Source: DASVUC01 sp038237225 (GTDB lineage: Bacteria > Planctomycetota > Phycisphaerae > Tepidisphaerales > Tepidisphaeraceae). From it: 64,000 nucleotides of DNA. Where the stretch lies: assembly GCA_038237225.1 (NCBI GenBank), contig JBBRYX010000001.1, positions 558,001-622,000 on the forward strand. Direction: 5' to 3'. The translations under genes were made by a program, and so were the position numbers. Of the stretch, positions 1 to 7,844 are shown in pieces; position 1 is the stretch's first letter; the number at the start of each line of letters is the position of its first letter. The notes below the pieces were generated by a model. That model made no database searches, was not told the DNA's origin, and saw only the letters and a list, made by a program, of their open reading frames with translations.

Positions 1-1
1 A

Positions 2-928
2 CCCTTCCGCGATGCCTGGAAACCCATCTACCAAGCCATCCTCAAAGCCGTCCCCGATGCAAAGATCAACGGCCCCGCCACCAGTCGAAAAGCGTACGCT
101 CTCGAATTCGCCGACGAGTTCTTCCCCGCCGGACACCTCTCACACATCTCCACCCACACCTACGCACTCGGCAACGGCCGCGACGCCGAGAAGGACCCGC
201 CCGCCGCACGCGCCCGCTTCCTCTCCAACAAAACCCACGCCGGCTACCAACGCCTCTACGACGGAATCGTCAAACCCCTCGACGCCAAGCACATCCCCTT
301 CCGCATGGACGAAACCAACAGTTGCTTCCGCGGCGGAGCCAAAGACTGCTCCGACGCCTACGCCAGCACCCTCTGGGTCCTCGACTACCTCAACTGGTGG
401 GCCGCCCACCACATCCAGGGCCTCAACTTCCACACCGGCGACACCGTCAACGGCTACCCCATCATGCGCGCCAACTACGCCCTCTTCGTCCACAAGCCCG
501 ACAGCAAAGAATTCGAAATCCGCCCCGTCGCCTACGGCATCCTCGCCTTCGCCCAAGCAGCGCACGGAAAACCCATGGACGTAAACGTCGACGGCGCAGA
601 AGACCTCGACTTCACCGCCTACGCCTACCAAAACGATAAGGCCGGCCAGTCCATACTCCTTCTCAACAAAACCTTCGGCCCCACCGCCAAACCCATCACC
701 GTCACGATCAACGGAACATCGCCCAAATCCCCTTGGCAATCCATGACGCTCGAACAGAAGGCCGCCGACATCGCCGCCAAGACTGATGTTACCGTTGGAA
801 ATTCCCCCATTGACCCGAAGGGCAGTTGGGATGGAAAGTGGACCAACGTCGAATCCGGCAGCGACGGACCCCCGACGATCACAGTAAAACCAACCACTGC
901 TGTCCTGCTCCGCGTGGGTGAACGCTGA
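2..928 (+). CDS. GH79-like glycoside hydrolase, C-terminal part (5' truncated by window)
   Basis: The frame is open from the first bases, so the N-terminus lies outside the window; about 308 residues are present. The fragment runs as half of a TIM barrel: a strand ending HISTHTY, then RMDETNS, then a helix with SDAYASTLWVLDYLNWW and a strand ending GLNFHTG. The pattern ETNS...S(D/A)..A..LW.LDYL...G.N.HTG is the one I associate with GH79 (heparanase/beta-glucuronidase-type) enzymes, in which the Glu of ETNS is the catalytic nucleophile. The last 100 residues look like the small beta-sandwich that follows the barrel in this clan. Substrate cannot be told. Another clan A retaining glycosidase family is possible. 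The stop is TGA at 926-928. Confidence 0.65.
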   Translation, partial: PFRDAWKPIYQAILKAVPDAKINGPATSRKAYALEFADEFFPAGHLSHISTHTYALGNGRDAEKDPPAARARFLSNKTHAGYQRLYDGIVKPLDAKHIPFRMDETNSCFRGGAKDCSDAYASTLWVLDYLNWWAAHHIQGLNFHTGDTVNGYPIMRANYALFVHKPDSKEFEIRPVAYGILAFAQAAHGKPMDVNVDGAEDLDFTAYAYQNDKAGQSILLLNKTFGPTAKPITVTINGTSPKSPWQSMTLEQKAADIAAKTDVTVGNSPIDPKGSWDGKWTNVESGSDGPPTITVKPTTAVLLRVGER

Positions 929-1340
929 ACCATTTGCTTCGAGCCGAGTCCGGAGGGACCGATCCGAATCGTTCTCTCCGGTCGTCGCAGCACTTCAGAT
1001 CACCCAACCCCCAAGCCTGCAAAAACTTCCGCATCTGGATGACCTAGAGCGGGTTTCACATCAGTGCACACAAAACGAAACAAAAAATGTTGCCGAAATC
1101 GGCAATTTCAAGCGGTTTCGACTCTTCACTTGAGAAACGTGTATCCACTGATGTGAAATCGGCTCTAGCCCCCCAGTTCCAAAAACGCCCCACCGGACTG
1201 CCCGCTTCAGCGGGTAGCAGTTCCTCAGTCTCGGAACCAGGGCACGCCAAGGGGACGGGACACCCACGCCTGTTTTGTCAACCATGCGGCAGCCAGTTGT
1301 GCCCGAATATGCTATGATTCCCGTGAACGGAACAAACCTT
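929..1340. other. Intergenic region with a MITE-like palindrome
   Basis: No convincing gene is visible on either strand. It holds the palindromic element described separately at 1044-1168 and a short hairpin around 1199-1222 (CCCGC TTCA GCGGG core). The phrase GGGGACGGGACACCC near 1252 resembles the core of the REP-like repeats found further right. The promoter of the following toxin-antitoxin pair must lie in the last 100 bases, but I see no clear -35/-10 pair. Confidence 0.6.
1044..1168. repeat. MITE-like element, 125 bp, with 22-bp imperfect terminal inverted repeats
   Basis: The left end reads CTAGAGCGGGTTTCACATCA and the right end is its inverse with two mismatches in 22 bases. The ends are the mirror pair CTAGAGC / GCTCTAG. 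A second small palindrome (GCCGAAATCGGC) sits inside. There is no reading frame, so it would be non-autonomous; no related transposase gene is in the window. Confidence 0.6.
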
Positions 1341-1595
1341 ATGACAATCTCACTCAATCCCCAAACACAGCGTCTCATCGAGGAGCGGATGAAGCAGACA
1401 GGCATGCCCACCCCCGACGACCTGGTACAACTCGCGCTCAGCACCCTCGACCAGGTTCAAGGCGAAGATTTTGAGCAGCTTGACGCCGATACGCGGGCGG
1501 CAATCGCCGAAGGTGAGGCACAGTACCAGCGGGGCGAAGGCATCCCGTTGGATGAAGCCTTCGAACGCCTTCGAACGAAACACATCCACCCCTAA
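1341..1595 (+). CDS. ParD/CopG-type antitoxin
   Basis: An 84-residue acidic protein starting MTISLNPQT. The first ~45 residues fit a ribbon-helix-helix DNA-binding unit (strand TISLNP, helix QTQRLIEERMKQTG, helix PDDLVQLALSTLDQ). The C-terminal acidic tail would wrap and neutralise the toxin. An earlier in-frame ATG at 1275 exists, but the 1341 start puts the ribbon strand at the N-terminus as in the family. The partner toxin starts 6 bases after the stop, so the two are co-transcribed. By analogy with parDE the antitoxin probably autorepresses the operon. Confidence 0.7.
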   Translation: MTISLNPQTQRLIEERMKQTGMPTPDDLVQLALSTLDQVQGEDFEQLDADTRAAIAEGEAQYQRGEGIPLDEAFERLRTKHIHP

Positions 1596-1601
1596 CGCTC
1601 C

Positions 1602-1919
1602 ATGCTGCCACTGACCTACGCTGTGATCGTGCTTCCCCGCGCGTTTGCCGATCTCAACGGGATCCTGACCTACATTGCCCAGGACTCACCACAAAACGCC
1701 GTGAGCACCATCAATCGGCTTCAACATGCGATGGGTTCACTCAGGCACTTGCCCCACCGCTTCAAAGTGCATGAGAGCCGCAAGAATCCTTCGCTGACGG
1801 TCCGATCGATGCCCATTGGGCCCTTCCTGGTCTTCTATCGCGTCGACAGCGAGCGGCCGCTCGTGCGAATCATTACCGTTCGGCATGGCCACCGGCGACA
1901 GCCCAGGCGAATTCGCTAA
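1602..1919 (+). CDS. RelE/ParE-family toxin
   Basis: A 105-residue basic protein with the family pattern: an N-terminal strand (YAVIVLPRAFADL), helices carrying ILTYIAQDSPQNAVSTINRL, then HRFKVHESRKNP and a C-terminal sheet FLVFYRVDSERPLVRIITVRHGHR. Length and order match ParE/RelE toxins, which inhibit gyrase or cleave mRNA on ribosomes; the sequence alone does not separate the two. It follows the antitoxin directly. A REP-like repeat begins 21 bases after the stop. Confidence 0.75.
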   Translation: MLPLTYAVIVLPRAFADLNGILTYIAQDSPQNAVSTINRLQHAMGSLRHLPHRFKVHESRKNPSLTVRSMPIGPFLVFYRVDSERPLVRIITVRHGHRRQPRRIR

Positions 1920-1940
1920 ACAAGCCCATCCCACAACGCC

Positions 1941-2057
1941 AACCGCACAAGGGGACGAACCGCACAAGAGGACGAACCGGAACCGCACAAGGGGACGGGA
2001 GTCATTTTGCCGTTGCAATGAAAGCCGACCGAAATGACTCACGTCCCCTTCGCGTTG
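1941..2057 (+). repeat. REP-like palindromic repeat, copy 1, with a 17-bp tandem prefix
   Basis: The core runs from GGGACGGGAGTCATTTTGCC (from about 1992) to GAAATGACTCACGTCCCC, which is its near-inverse, and ends in TTCGCGTTG. It is preceded by tandem units of about 17 bases, AACCGCACAAGGGGACG. Two further copies in the same orientation lie at 3701-3815 and 7008-7102. Such repeats are usually tied to REP-associated tyrosine transposases; none is in this window. Confidence 0.75.
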
Positions 2058-2159
2058 CCCGAAAACGTCTGCCCAAAGAGTACGACCTGCTGAACCGCCC
2101 CCCGTAAGAGATGCGAAACGCATTGAAAAAGCAGGCGATGGAAGGTTAAGTTGATGGCA

Positions 2160-3581
2160 TTATATTCCCGTCCCCTTGGCGCCCTCCTTACCGTCCGAAA
2201 CATCGCTTTCGAGTAGGTGGCTATCGAGTCCCTCGATTTCCTGCAACGATTTCCCCGCGATCCCCTGCAACTCGCCGTACATGCCGACGGTTGCCTCCAT
2301 CACACGGTGAATCTGCTCCTCTCGCTTGGCCCATTGCTTGAGCGTTGTTTTCTTTTCCTTCAAGAGGTCTTCGCCCATCGTGGAGAACGCTTCGACGATG
2401 GCTTGCACTCGGAGGCGGAACTTGGAGCCCGTGAGGTAGTAATAGATCATTTCCATCTTGGTCTGCTGCCCCTCGCCGGCTTGGCGGACGCCGTTGACCT
2501 CGATGAGCATGTGTCGCAGCGACATGGCGACCGGCAGGATGCAACGCGGATGCACGATCCACACGCCATCGATCTGATCGAACGTTTCGATACCTTTGGG
2601 GAGCGTGGCGCTGACGATGACCGCGATCTCGGCCTTGGCCGTGCGCTGATCGTTGCGCAGCTTGGGGAGCCACGTGTCGGTCCAATTCTTGACCCGTTTG
2701 GTTTCCCAGAGGATCGTGCCGCAACCGCTTCCCGCAGGCGTGTTGACCCGATGGAGGATATCGCCGCCATGTTCGCCCTTGGGAACCGGCTCAATTCGGT
2801 CGTGCAGGAATTTCCCGGACAACAGCAATTCAAGCTGCATTTCCAGCGCTTCGCCCTGAAGTTGCTGCGAACCCTGTTCAGCTTTGCGCCGCAATTCCTC
2901 GATTTGGACTTTCATCGAGTCGATCGTCAAATCCTTCTCGATGACCTTGAGCGATAGTTCCTGTTCAGCATCCTTTTTGGCGAGTTCGCGCACCTTTGCC
3001 AGCGACTCTTGCACGCGCGTCTCGATCGTCAGGTCCATCTCTCGTTTGGCGTCGTCTAATTCCCGGGTCTTTTTGATGAGTTCGACCTGCGCCTTCTGCG
3101 CCTCGGCCAGCTTTTCGTCCCGCTTCTTCAGAACTTCGTTGAGGTCGGCGATTTCTTTCGCTTTCTGCTCCAGATCGTTGCCAAGCGCGAGCCTCGCCTT
3201 CTTTGACTCGTCGGCCGCGATCTTCGCACGTTCCTGCTTGATCGTTTGGGCAACCGTTGCTTCAACGGATTCCTTCTCCTTTACGAGCGCGGCTTCTCTA
3301 TCTTTCAATGCTAGCTCGCGCTTTGCAGCGTCGGCAGCGATCTTGGCGCGCTCCAACTTCAATCGCTCGTCGATGGTGGCATCGACCGACTCTTGTTCTT
3401 TGGCAAGTTGCTCTTCACGAGCTTTGACAGCTTGTTCACGCTTGGCAAATTCGGCGGACTGCTGAACGAGCTTCTGTTCGAACTGCTTTCGCGTCGCCTC
3501 AATGAGCGGGGCGGCAAGGGATTCGGTAAGTTTAATTTCGGTCTGACAGGATGGACAGATAACGATCGGCTCCATTGCCAT
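2160..3581 (-). CDS. DUF2130 coiled-coil protein
   Basis: A 473-residue protein. The N-terminus carries IVICPSCQTEIKL, half of a zinc-ribbon-like motif. Residues ~30-240 are highly charged heptads (KREQAVKAREEQLAKEQ and similar), predicted coiled coil. The last ~220 residues form a globular domain with LLSGKFLHDRIEPVPKGEHG, ILWETKRVKNW and VSATLPKGI, the combination I associate with DUF2130. Function is unknown; the ETKR...WLPKLR region resembles RmuC/nuclease-like proteins. I chose the ATG at 3581 because AGGAG lies 5 bases upstream; the frame stays open further up to 3728. The last codons (KGTGI) are read from repeat-like DNA (GGGGACGGGAATATAA). Confidence 0.7.
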   Translation of the reverse strand: MAMEPIVICPSCQTEIKLTESLAAPLIEATRKQFEQKLVQQSAEFAKREQAVKAREEQLAKEQESVDATIDERLKLERAKIAADAAKRELALKDREAALVKEKESVEATVAQTIKQERAKIAADESKKARLALGNDLEQKAKEIADLNEVLKKRDEKLAEAQKAQVELIKKTRELDDAKREMDLTIETRVQESLAKVRELAKKDAEQELSLKVIEKDLTIDSMKVQIEELRRKAEQGSQQLQGEALEMQLELLLSGKFLHDRIEPVPKGEHGGDILHRVNTPAGSGCGTILWETKRVKNWTDTWLPKLRNDQRTAKAEIAVIVSATLPKGIETFDQIDGVWIVHPRCILPVAMSLRHMLIEVNGVRQAGEGQQTKMEMIYYYLTGSKFRLRVQAIVEAFSTMGEDLLKEKKTTLKQWAKREEQIHRVMEATVGMYGELQGIAGKSLQEIEGLDSHLLESDVSDGKEGAKGTGI

Positions 3582-3910
3582 AAACGCTCCTTGCGCGCAC
3601 CAAATTCGCGACTTTCGGCCCGCTCGAAATGCAATTTTCACCTTACCTAGAGGGGCCAAGACAAGCAATTTCGTAGCTGTGAAGAACGCGACCGAAGACA
3701 GGACGCGCACAACGGGACGGACGCGCACAAAGGGACGACGCGCACAAAGGGACGGGAGTCATTTTGCCGTTGCAACAAAAGCCGATCGAAATGACGCCCG
3801 TCCCCTTCGCGTTGTCCTTGAACGAACCGTGCGCGATCACGAATCAAATGAGGCGGGTTCTGAATCACACGCCTGCGAAAATGAAAATTCTGGATATCCC
3901 CTTTGCCCGC
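3582..3910. other. Intergenic region between two minus-strand genes
   Basis: It holds the promoter region of the DUF2130 gene and the second REP-like copy (3701-3815). No gene is supported; the overlapping frames have no family resemblance and read through the repeat. Confidence 0.6.
3701..3815 (+). repeat. REP-like palindromic repeat, copy 2
   Basis: Same core as copy 1: GGGACGGGAGTCATTTTGCC, then AAAGCCGATCGAAATGAC and CGTCCCCTTCGCGTTG. It is preceded by tandem GGACGCGCACAA-CGGGA-type units, so the prefix differs in bases from copy 1 but has the same design. It is in the same orientation as the other two copies. Confidence 0.75.
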
Positions 3911-6900
3911 CTAACCTGTCCGTCGCGCCAAACTCGCCACCACCGCGATCAAATCGTGCGGATCGACCGGCTTGGGGACGTGAACCTGAAAACCGGCCAG
4001 CAGCGCGCGGCGTTCGTCGTCGCGGTGCGCGTAGGCGGTCAGCGCCACCGCCGGCAGGGCATCGCCAGTGTGTCTCCGCTGTCGCACTTGCCGGATCAGG
4101 TCATAGCCGTCCATCTCCGGCATGCCCAAATCGCTCACCAGCAAATCGGGGATTTCCCTTGATAGCGCCTCCAGCGCTTCGGCGGCGCTCGCCGCGACGG
4201 TGACGGTCGCTCCGGCGTCTTCCAGAACCTTGGCGACCAAGCGCCGCGCGTCGGCTTCATCATCCACCGCCAGCACGCGCAACCCGTCGAGGCGGATCGA
4301 GGGAGAAGGGGGCTGCCCCCCCTGACCCCCGCGCCGCCCTTCCACTTCCTTCCCCGCGGGGTCAGGAGGGGCGTCGCCGGTTTCTTCATCGCTTTGTTCC
4401 GGCGCTTCGACCGCGTGGACGGCGCGAACGGGGAGGTCGATGGTGAAGGTCGATCCCTTTCCCGAACCCGCGCTTTCGACCCGCGCCGTTCCGCCGTGCA
4501 GCTCGACAATGTGCTTGACGATGGAAAGCCCCAGCCCCAGGCCCCCGTATTGTCGTCGCGAGCCGGCGTCGGCTTGTTGGAAGCGCTCAAAGACGTGGGG
4601 AAGGAATTCCGGGGCGATTCCCGCGCCGGTGTCGCTGACGGTGATCCGGGTCATCGAGCGCTCGTGGATGAGCGTCACCGTCACCTTCCCATTCTTGGGC
4701 GTGAACTTCACCGCGTTGGCGAGCAGGTTCCAGACGACCTGCTGCATCCGATTGGGATCGCACGAGCCCCGGTCCGCGGACGGGTCAAGGTCGGCTTCGA
4801 GCGTCACGCGCTTGGCGTCCGCAGCCGGTCGCACCACGTCCAGCGCCGCCTGAATCACCGCCGACATCCCGCACGACTGGAGGTGCAGTTGCAGCTTGCC
4901 GGCCACGATGCGCGAGACGTCCATCACGTCCTCGATCAACTGAACCTGCGCCTTGGTGCTTCGCTCGATTACGTCCAGCCCTTCCGCTAAATCTTCCTGC
5001 TTGCACCCTTGTGTGCGCAAGATGCTCATCCAGCCGACGATCGCATTGAGTGGCGTGCGTATCTCGTGGCTGAGCGTGGCGAGAAATATATCCTTGGCGC
5101 GATTGGCGGCCTCGGCTTCCACTCGCGCCGCCTGCTCGCTGGCCAGCAGCGCCTTGCGCTCTTGCTCGGCGTGTTTGCGTTCAATGGCGATGGCCGCATT
5201 GCGCGTGGCCGTTTCCACGAGTCGCAAGTCGTGTTCGTTTGGCTCGCGCACTTGCGGATAATACATCGCCAACGTACCGAGCAACTGGTCTGTGCTGGAA
5301 AGGATCGGCGTGGACCAGCAGGCGCGCAAACGATGCGCCGCCGCCAGTTTCGCGAAGTCCGCCCAAAGCGGATCGTTGGCGATGTCCGAGACGTAAACCG
5401 CCTTCCGCAAGTGCGCCGCCGTGCCGCAGGAGCCGACCTTCGGACCGATGGCGATGCCGTCGATGGCGCGGTTATACGCTTCCGGCAGATTCGGCGCAGC
5501 GCCGTGGCGGAGATGAATTCCATCTTCATCCAGGAGCAGGACGGATGCGATCATCCCGCTGCCGGACTGCTCCTCGATCATCCGAACCACGGCCTCCAAC
5601 ACGACGGAAAGCGGCGCATCCCGGGCAATGTGTTCCAGCACGCCCTTCTGGCCGGCCTCCAACAACTGCGCCCGCTTGCGCTCGGAGATGTCTTGGAAAT
5701 AAATCGAAATGCCGTCTTTGGATGGATAGGCGCGGACTTGGAACCACGCGTTCAGCGGCGGATAAAACAGTTCAAACTCCACCGTCACCCGCTCGGCCAC
5801 GCAGCGGCGATAGTTTTCTTCGACCGGCGTGCCGAGGAGATCGGGGATATGTTCCCAGAGATTTTTGCCGAGAAATTTTTCCCGCGGCGATGCTTGCAGC
5901 GGGAGCAGAATTTCTTCGGCCCTGTGATTCAGGTACGTGAAGCGCCATTCCTTGTCCAGGGTGATGAACGCGTCGGTGATGCTCTCGACGACGTTGGTGA
6001 CGCGCTGGTTGGATTCGCGCAGCGCCTCCTCCGCCTGCTTGACGTCGTCGATGTCGGTGTTGGAGCCGAGCCACATCGCGCTGTTGTCGTCGGCGTCGAG
6101 CATGAGGTGGGCGCGGGAGAGGTGCCAGCGGTATGCGCCGTCGGCGCGGCGGAAACGGTGCTCGAACTGGAACGGCTCGCCCGTCTCAATCGAGCGCTTC
6201 CAAACGCGCACGTTCTCCTCCACGTCGTCAGGATGAATGAACTGCGTCCAGCCCCACTCTTTGATCTGCTCGAAAGTAAGTCCGGTGTATTCCATCCATC
6301 GCCGGTTGAAGTAAGCCACGTCGCCGCCGGCGGTGGCGGTAAAAATCTTCTGAGGCATGGATTCGGCCAGGAACTTGAAGCGCTCCGCGCTCTGGCGCGA
6401 CACCTCCTCCGTGGCGTCGTTGCTCCGGTCCAGAAGACGCGCCCGCTCGGCCAAGGCGCGCTCCGCCGCCTTGCCCTCGGTGACGTCCTCGATGGCCAGC
6501 AGGATCAGCTTCGTTTCGCCACCCCTGTCTCCGCCGGACGGGAGACGGCGGGCGTTGAGCAGCATCGTGCGCGGCCCGATGCCGGGAAAATCATGTTCGA
6601 CCGGGTAATCGTCGAACGCGCCGTTGGTGGGGAGAAGCTCATCGAGCAGCTTCCGCAGGGCGGGGATGTTCCACTGCCCGTCGCCGAGTTCGTAAATGTG
6701 GCGGCCGATCGTTTCGTCCGGCTTGACCTGGAACACACGGTAAAAGGCACTGCTCGCGGCTTTGATGCGCAACCGCGCGCCGAGAACCAGCAGCGGCTCG
6801 CGCAGCGTTTTCACGATGTCGGTGGCAAGCCCCGGCGCATCCTCCGGCAATGGCCCCGCGCTGGGTATAACGTCTTCGATAGCGCGACATTCTACCGTAC

Positions 6901-6928
6901 CCCCGCCCCCCGGTAAATCAAGAGCCAC
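3911..6928 (-). CDS. Hybrid sensor histidine kinase (PAS x3, GAF, HisKA, HATPase, REC)
   Basis: A 1005-residue cytoplasmic sensor without membrane segments. Domains in order: PAS (~38-150), PAS_3 (~180-295, with HPDDV and FRRADGAYRWHLSR), PAS (~305-420), GAF (~430-585, VGSCGTAA), HisKA (~610-685, phospho-acceptor H621 in LSHEIRTPLN), HATPase (~730-835, N box WNLLANAVKF, G boxes DTGAGI and GGLGLGL) and a C-terminal REC (~882-1003, phospho-acceptor D933 in DLLVSDLGMPEMDG, K in PKPVDP). It should autophosphorylate and pass the phosphate to its own receiver; no output regulator is adjacent. The assumed start is GTG at 6928 with no clear Shine-Dalgarno, and the next in-frame ATG is 120 codons inside, so the N-terminus is uncertain. 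Confidence 0.9.
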   Translation of the reverse strand: MALDLPGGGGTVECRAIEDVIPSAGPLPEDAPGLATDIVKTLREPLLVLGARLRIKAASSAFYRVFQVKPDETIGRHIYELGDGQWNIPALRKLLDELLPTNGAFDDYPVEHDFPGIGPRTMLLNARRLPSGGDRGGETKLILLAIEDVTEGKAAERALAERARLLDRSNDATEEVSRQSAERFKFLAESMPQKIFTATAGGDVAYFNRRWMEYTGLTFEQIKEWGWTQFIHPDDVEENVRVWKRSIETGEPFQFEHRFRRADGAYRWHLSRAHLMLDADDNSAMWLGSNTDIDDVKQAEEALRESNQRVTNVVESITDAFITLDKEWRFTYLNHRAEEILLPLQASPREKFLGKNLWEHIPDLLGTPVEENYRRCVAERVTVEFELFYPPLNAWFQVRAYPSKDGISIYFQDISERKRAQLLEAGQKGVLEHIARDAPLSVVLEAVVRMIEEQSGSGMIASVLLLDEDGIHLRHGAAPNLPEAYNRAIDGIAIGPKVGSCGTAAHLRKAVYVSDIANDPLWADFAKLAAAHRLRACWSTPILSSTDQLLGTLAMYYPQVREPNEHDLRLVETATRNAAIAIERKHAEQERKALLASEQAARVEAEAANRAKDIFLATLSHEIRTPLNAIVGWMSILRTQGCKQEDLAEGLDVIERSTKAQVQLIEDVMDVSRIVAGKLQLHLQSCGMSAVIQAALDVVRPAADAKRVTLEADLDPSADRGSCDPNRMQQVVWNLLANAVKFTPKNGKVTVTLIHERSMTRITVSDTGAGIAPEFLPHVFERFQQADAGSRRQYGGLGLGLSIVKHIVELHGGTARVESAGSGKGSTFTIDLPVRAVHAVEAPEQSDEETGDAPPDPAGKEVEGRRGGQGGQPPSPSIRLDGLRVLAVDDEADARRLVAKVLEDAGATVTVAASAAEALEALSREIPDLLVSDLGMPEMDGYDLIRQVRQRRHTGDALPAVALTAYAHRDDERRALLAGFQVHVPKPVDPHDLIAVVASLARRTG

Positions 6929-7007
6929 ATCAGGTAGATGAGTTCAGTGCCATAGCCCACCGAACGAGGGCCCGGAGCGCAGCCTGATTGAGCTTCTCTC
7001 CCTGGGG

Positions 7008-7102
7008 CACTCCCAAGTGGACGGCACTCCCAACGGGACGGGAGTCATTTTGCCATCGCAATGCAAGCCGATCGAAAAATGACTCCCAACCCCTTCGCGT
7101 TG
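7008..7102 (+). repeat. REP-like palindromic repeat, copy 3
   Basis: The core GGGACGGGAGTCATTTTGCC is followed by AAGCCGATCGAAAAATGACT and CCCCTTCGCGTTGTC. The prefix here is GGCACTCCCAAGTGGAC / GGCACTCCCAACGGGAC, again a tandem pair ending in GGAC but with different filling bases from copies 1 and 2. Confidence 0.7.
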
Positions 7103-7196
7103 TCAAAAAAACGGATCTTTCTGCCGCATTTTCCTGGCCCTTTTTGCGAAACATCCATTTGCATCATACTCCAACACTTTTTCATTCATCCCACCC

Positions 7197-7245
7197 CCTC
7201 TTGCCTCTTGCCTCTTGCCCCTTGCCCCCTGCCTCTTGCCCCCTG
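7197..7245 (+). repeat. Heptamer array, CCTCTTG type, 7 units
   Basis: Seven consecutive 7-base units: CCTCTTG three times, then CCCCTTG, CCCCCTG, CCTCTTG, CCCCCTG. The same heptamer recurs at 44033-44053 and 53181-53194. Confidence 0.8.
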
Positions 7246-7373
7246 CCTCTCACCTTCCGACACCCAAATCCCGTCGCAAACGGAAGATAAGTTTGCCCAC
7301 CTCGCCGATAAACCTATAATGTCGAATTGGTATCGTTCCGTCGTAACCCCCGTTTGGTCCGGTGTTTTTAACG

Positions 7374-7799
7374 ATGCGACTACGCAGTACAAATCCAATC
7401 GCCATGGCCCTTTACGCCAATGCCCTGCTGCTCGCGGGCATCCTGGTCGTCCTGCTCGCGCGCAACGACGCACCCCACCTCGTCGCCCCCGCCTTCGGCC
7501 AGGCCCAGATGCCCATCGCCGGCGGCGCCGGTCTCTTCGTCGTCCCCGCCCAGTTCTCCGCCAACACGTGGGGCTGCTACGTCATGGATGTCGACTCCCA
7601 AACCCTCTGCGCCTATCAGTTCTTCCCCGGCGACAAATACCTCCACTTCATCGCCGCCCGAAACTTCCGCTACGATCGCCAGCTCCCGGACTTCAACACC
7701 CAACCCTCTCCCGACGAAATCAAACAACTGGTAGAAAAGAAACAACAAGGCAACGCCCCCGCCCCCAAAACGCCGGCCGCGCCCGCAAACCCTCAGTAA
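7374..7799 (+). CDS. Hypothetical membrane-anchored protein
   Basis: A 141-residue protein with one N-terminal hydrophobic helix (ALYANALLLAGILVVLLA), then a mostly extracytoplasmic domain with FVVPAQFSANTWGCYVMD and DSQTLCAYQFFPG, and a Pro/Ala/Lys-rich tail. The repeated aromatic strands suggest a small beta fold that might report or bind something at the envelope, but I recognise no family. The ATG at 7374 is preferred over GTG at 7362. The gene is followed after 45 bases by a helix-turn-helix membrane protein, with a heptamer array in the gap, and the two are probably one operon. Confidence 0.6.
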   Translation: MRLRSTNPIAMALYANALLLAGILVVLLARNDAPHLVAPAFGQAQMPIAGGAGLFVVPAQFSANTWGCYVMDVDSQTLCAYQFFPGDKYLHFIAARNFRYDRQLPDFNTQPSPDEIKQLVEKKQQGNAPAPKTPAAPANPQ

Positions 7800-7805
7800 A
7801 AAGAG

Positions 7806-7833
7806 CAACGGACAACGGACCACGGACAACCCA
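7806..7833 (+). repeat. Heptamer array, CAACGGA type, 4 units
   Basis: CAACGGA, CAACGGA, CCACGGA, CAACCCA stand immediately before the Shine-Dalgarno (CCAGGAG) of the gene at 7845. The same heptamer occurs at 46502-46529. Confidence 0.7.
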
Positions 7834-7844
7834 GGAGCCCCACC

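Larger units (their letters stand above)
6929..7373. other. Intergenic region with REP-like copy 3 and a heptamer array
   Basis: No gene is visible. The stretch contains the third REP-like element (7008-7102) and the CCTCTTG array (7197-7245), and must also carry the divergent promoters of the kinase and of the gene starting at 7374. Confidence 0.6.
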
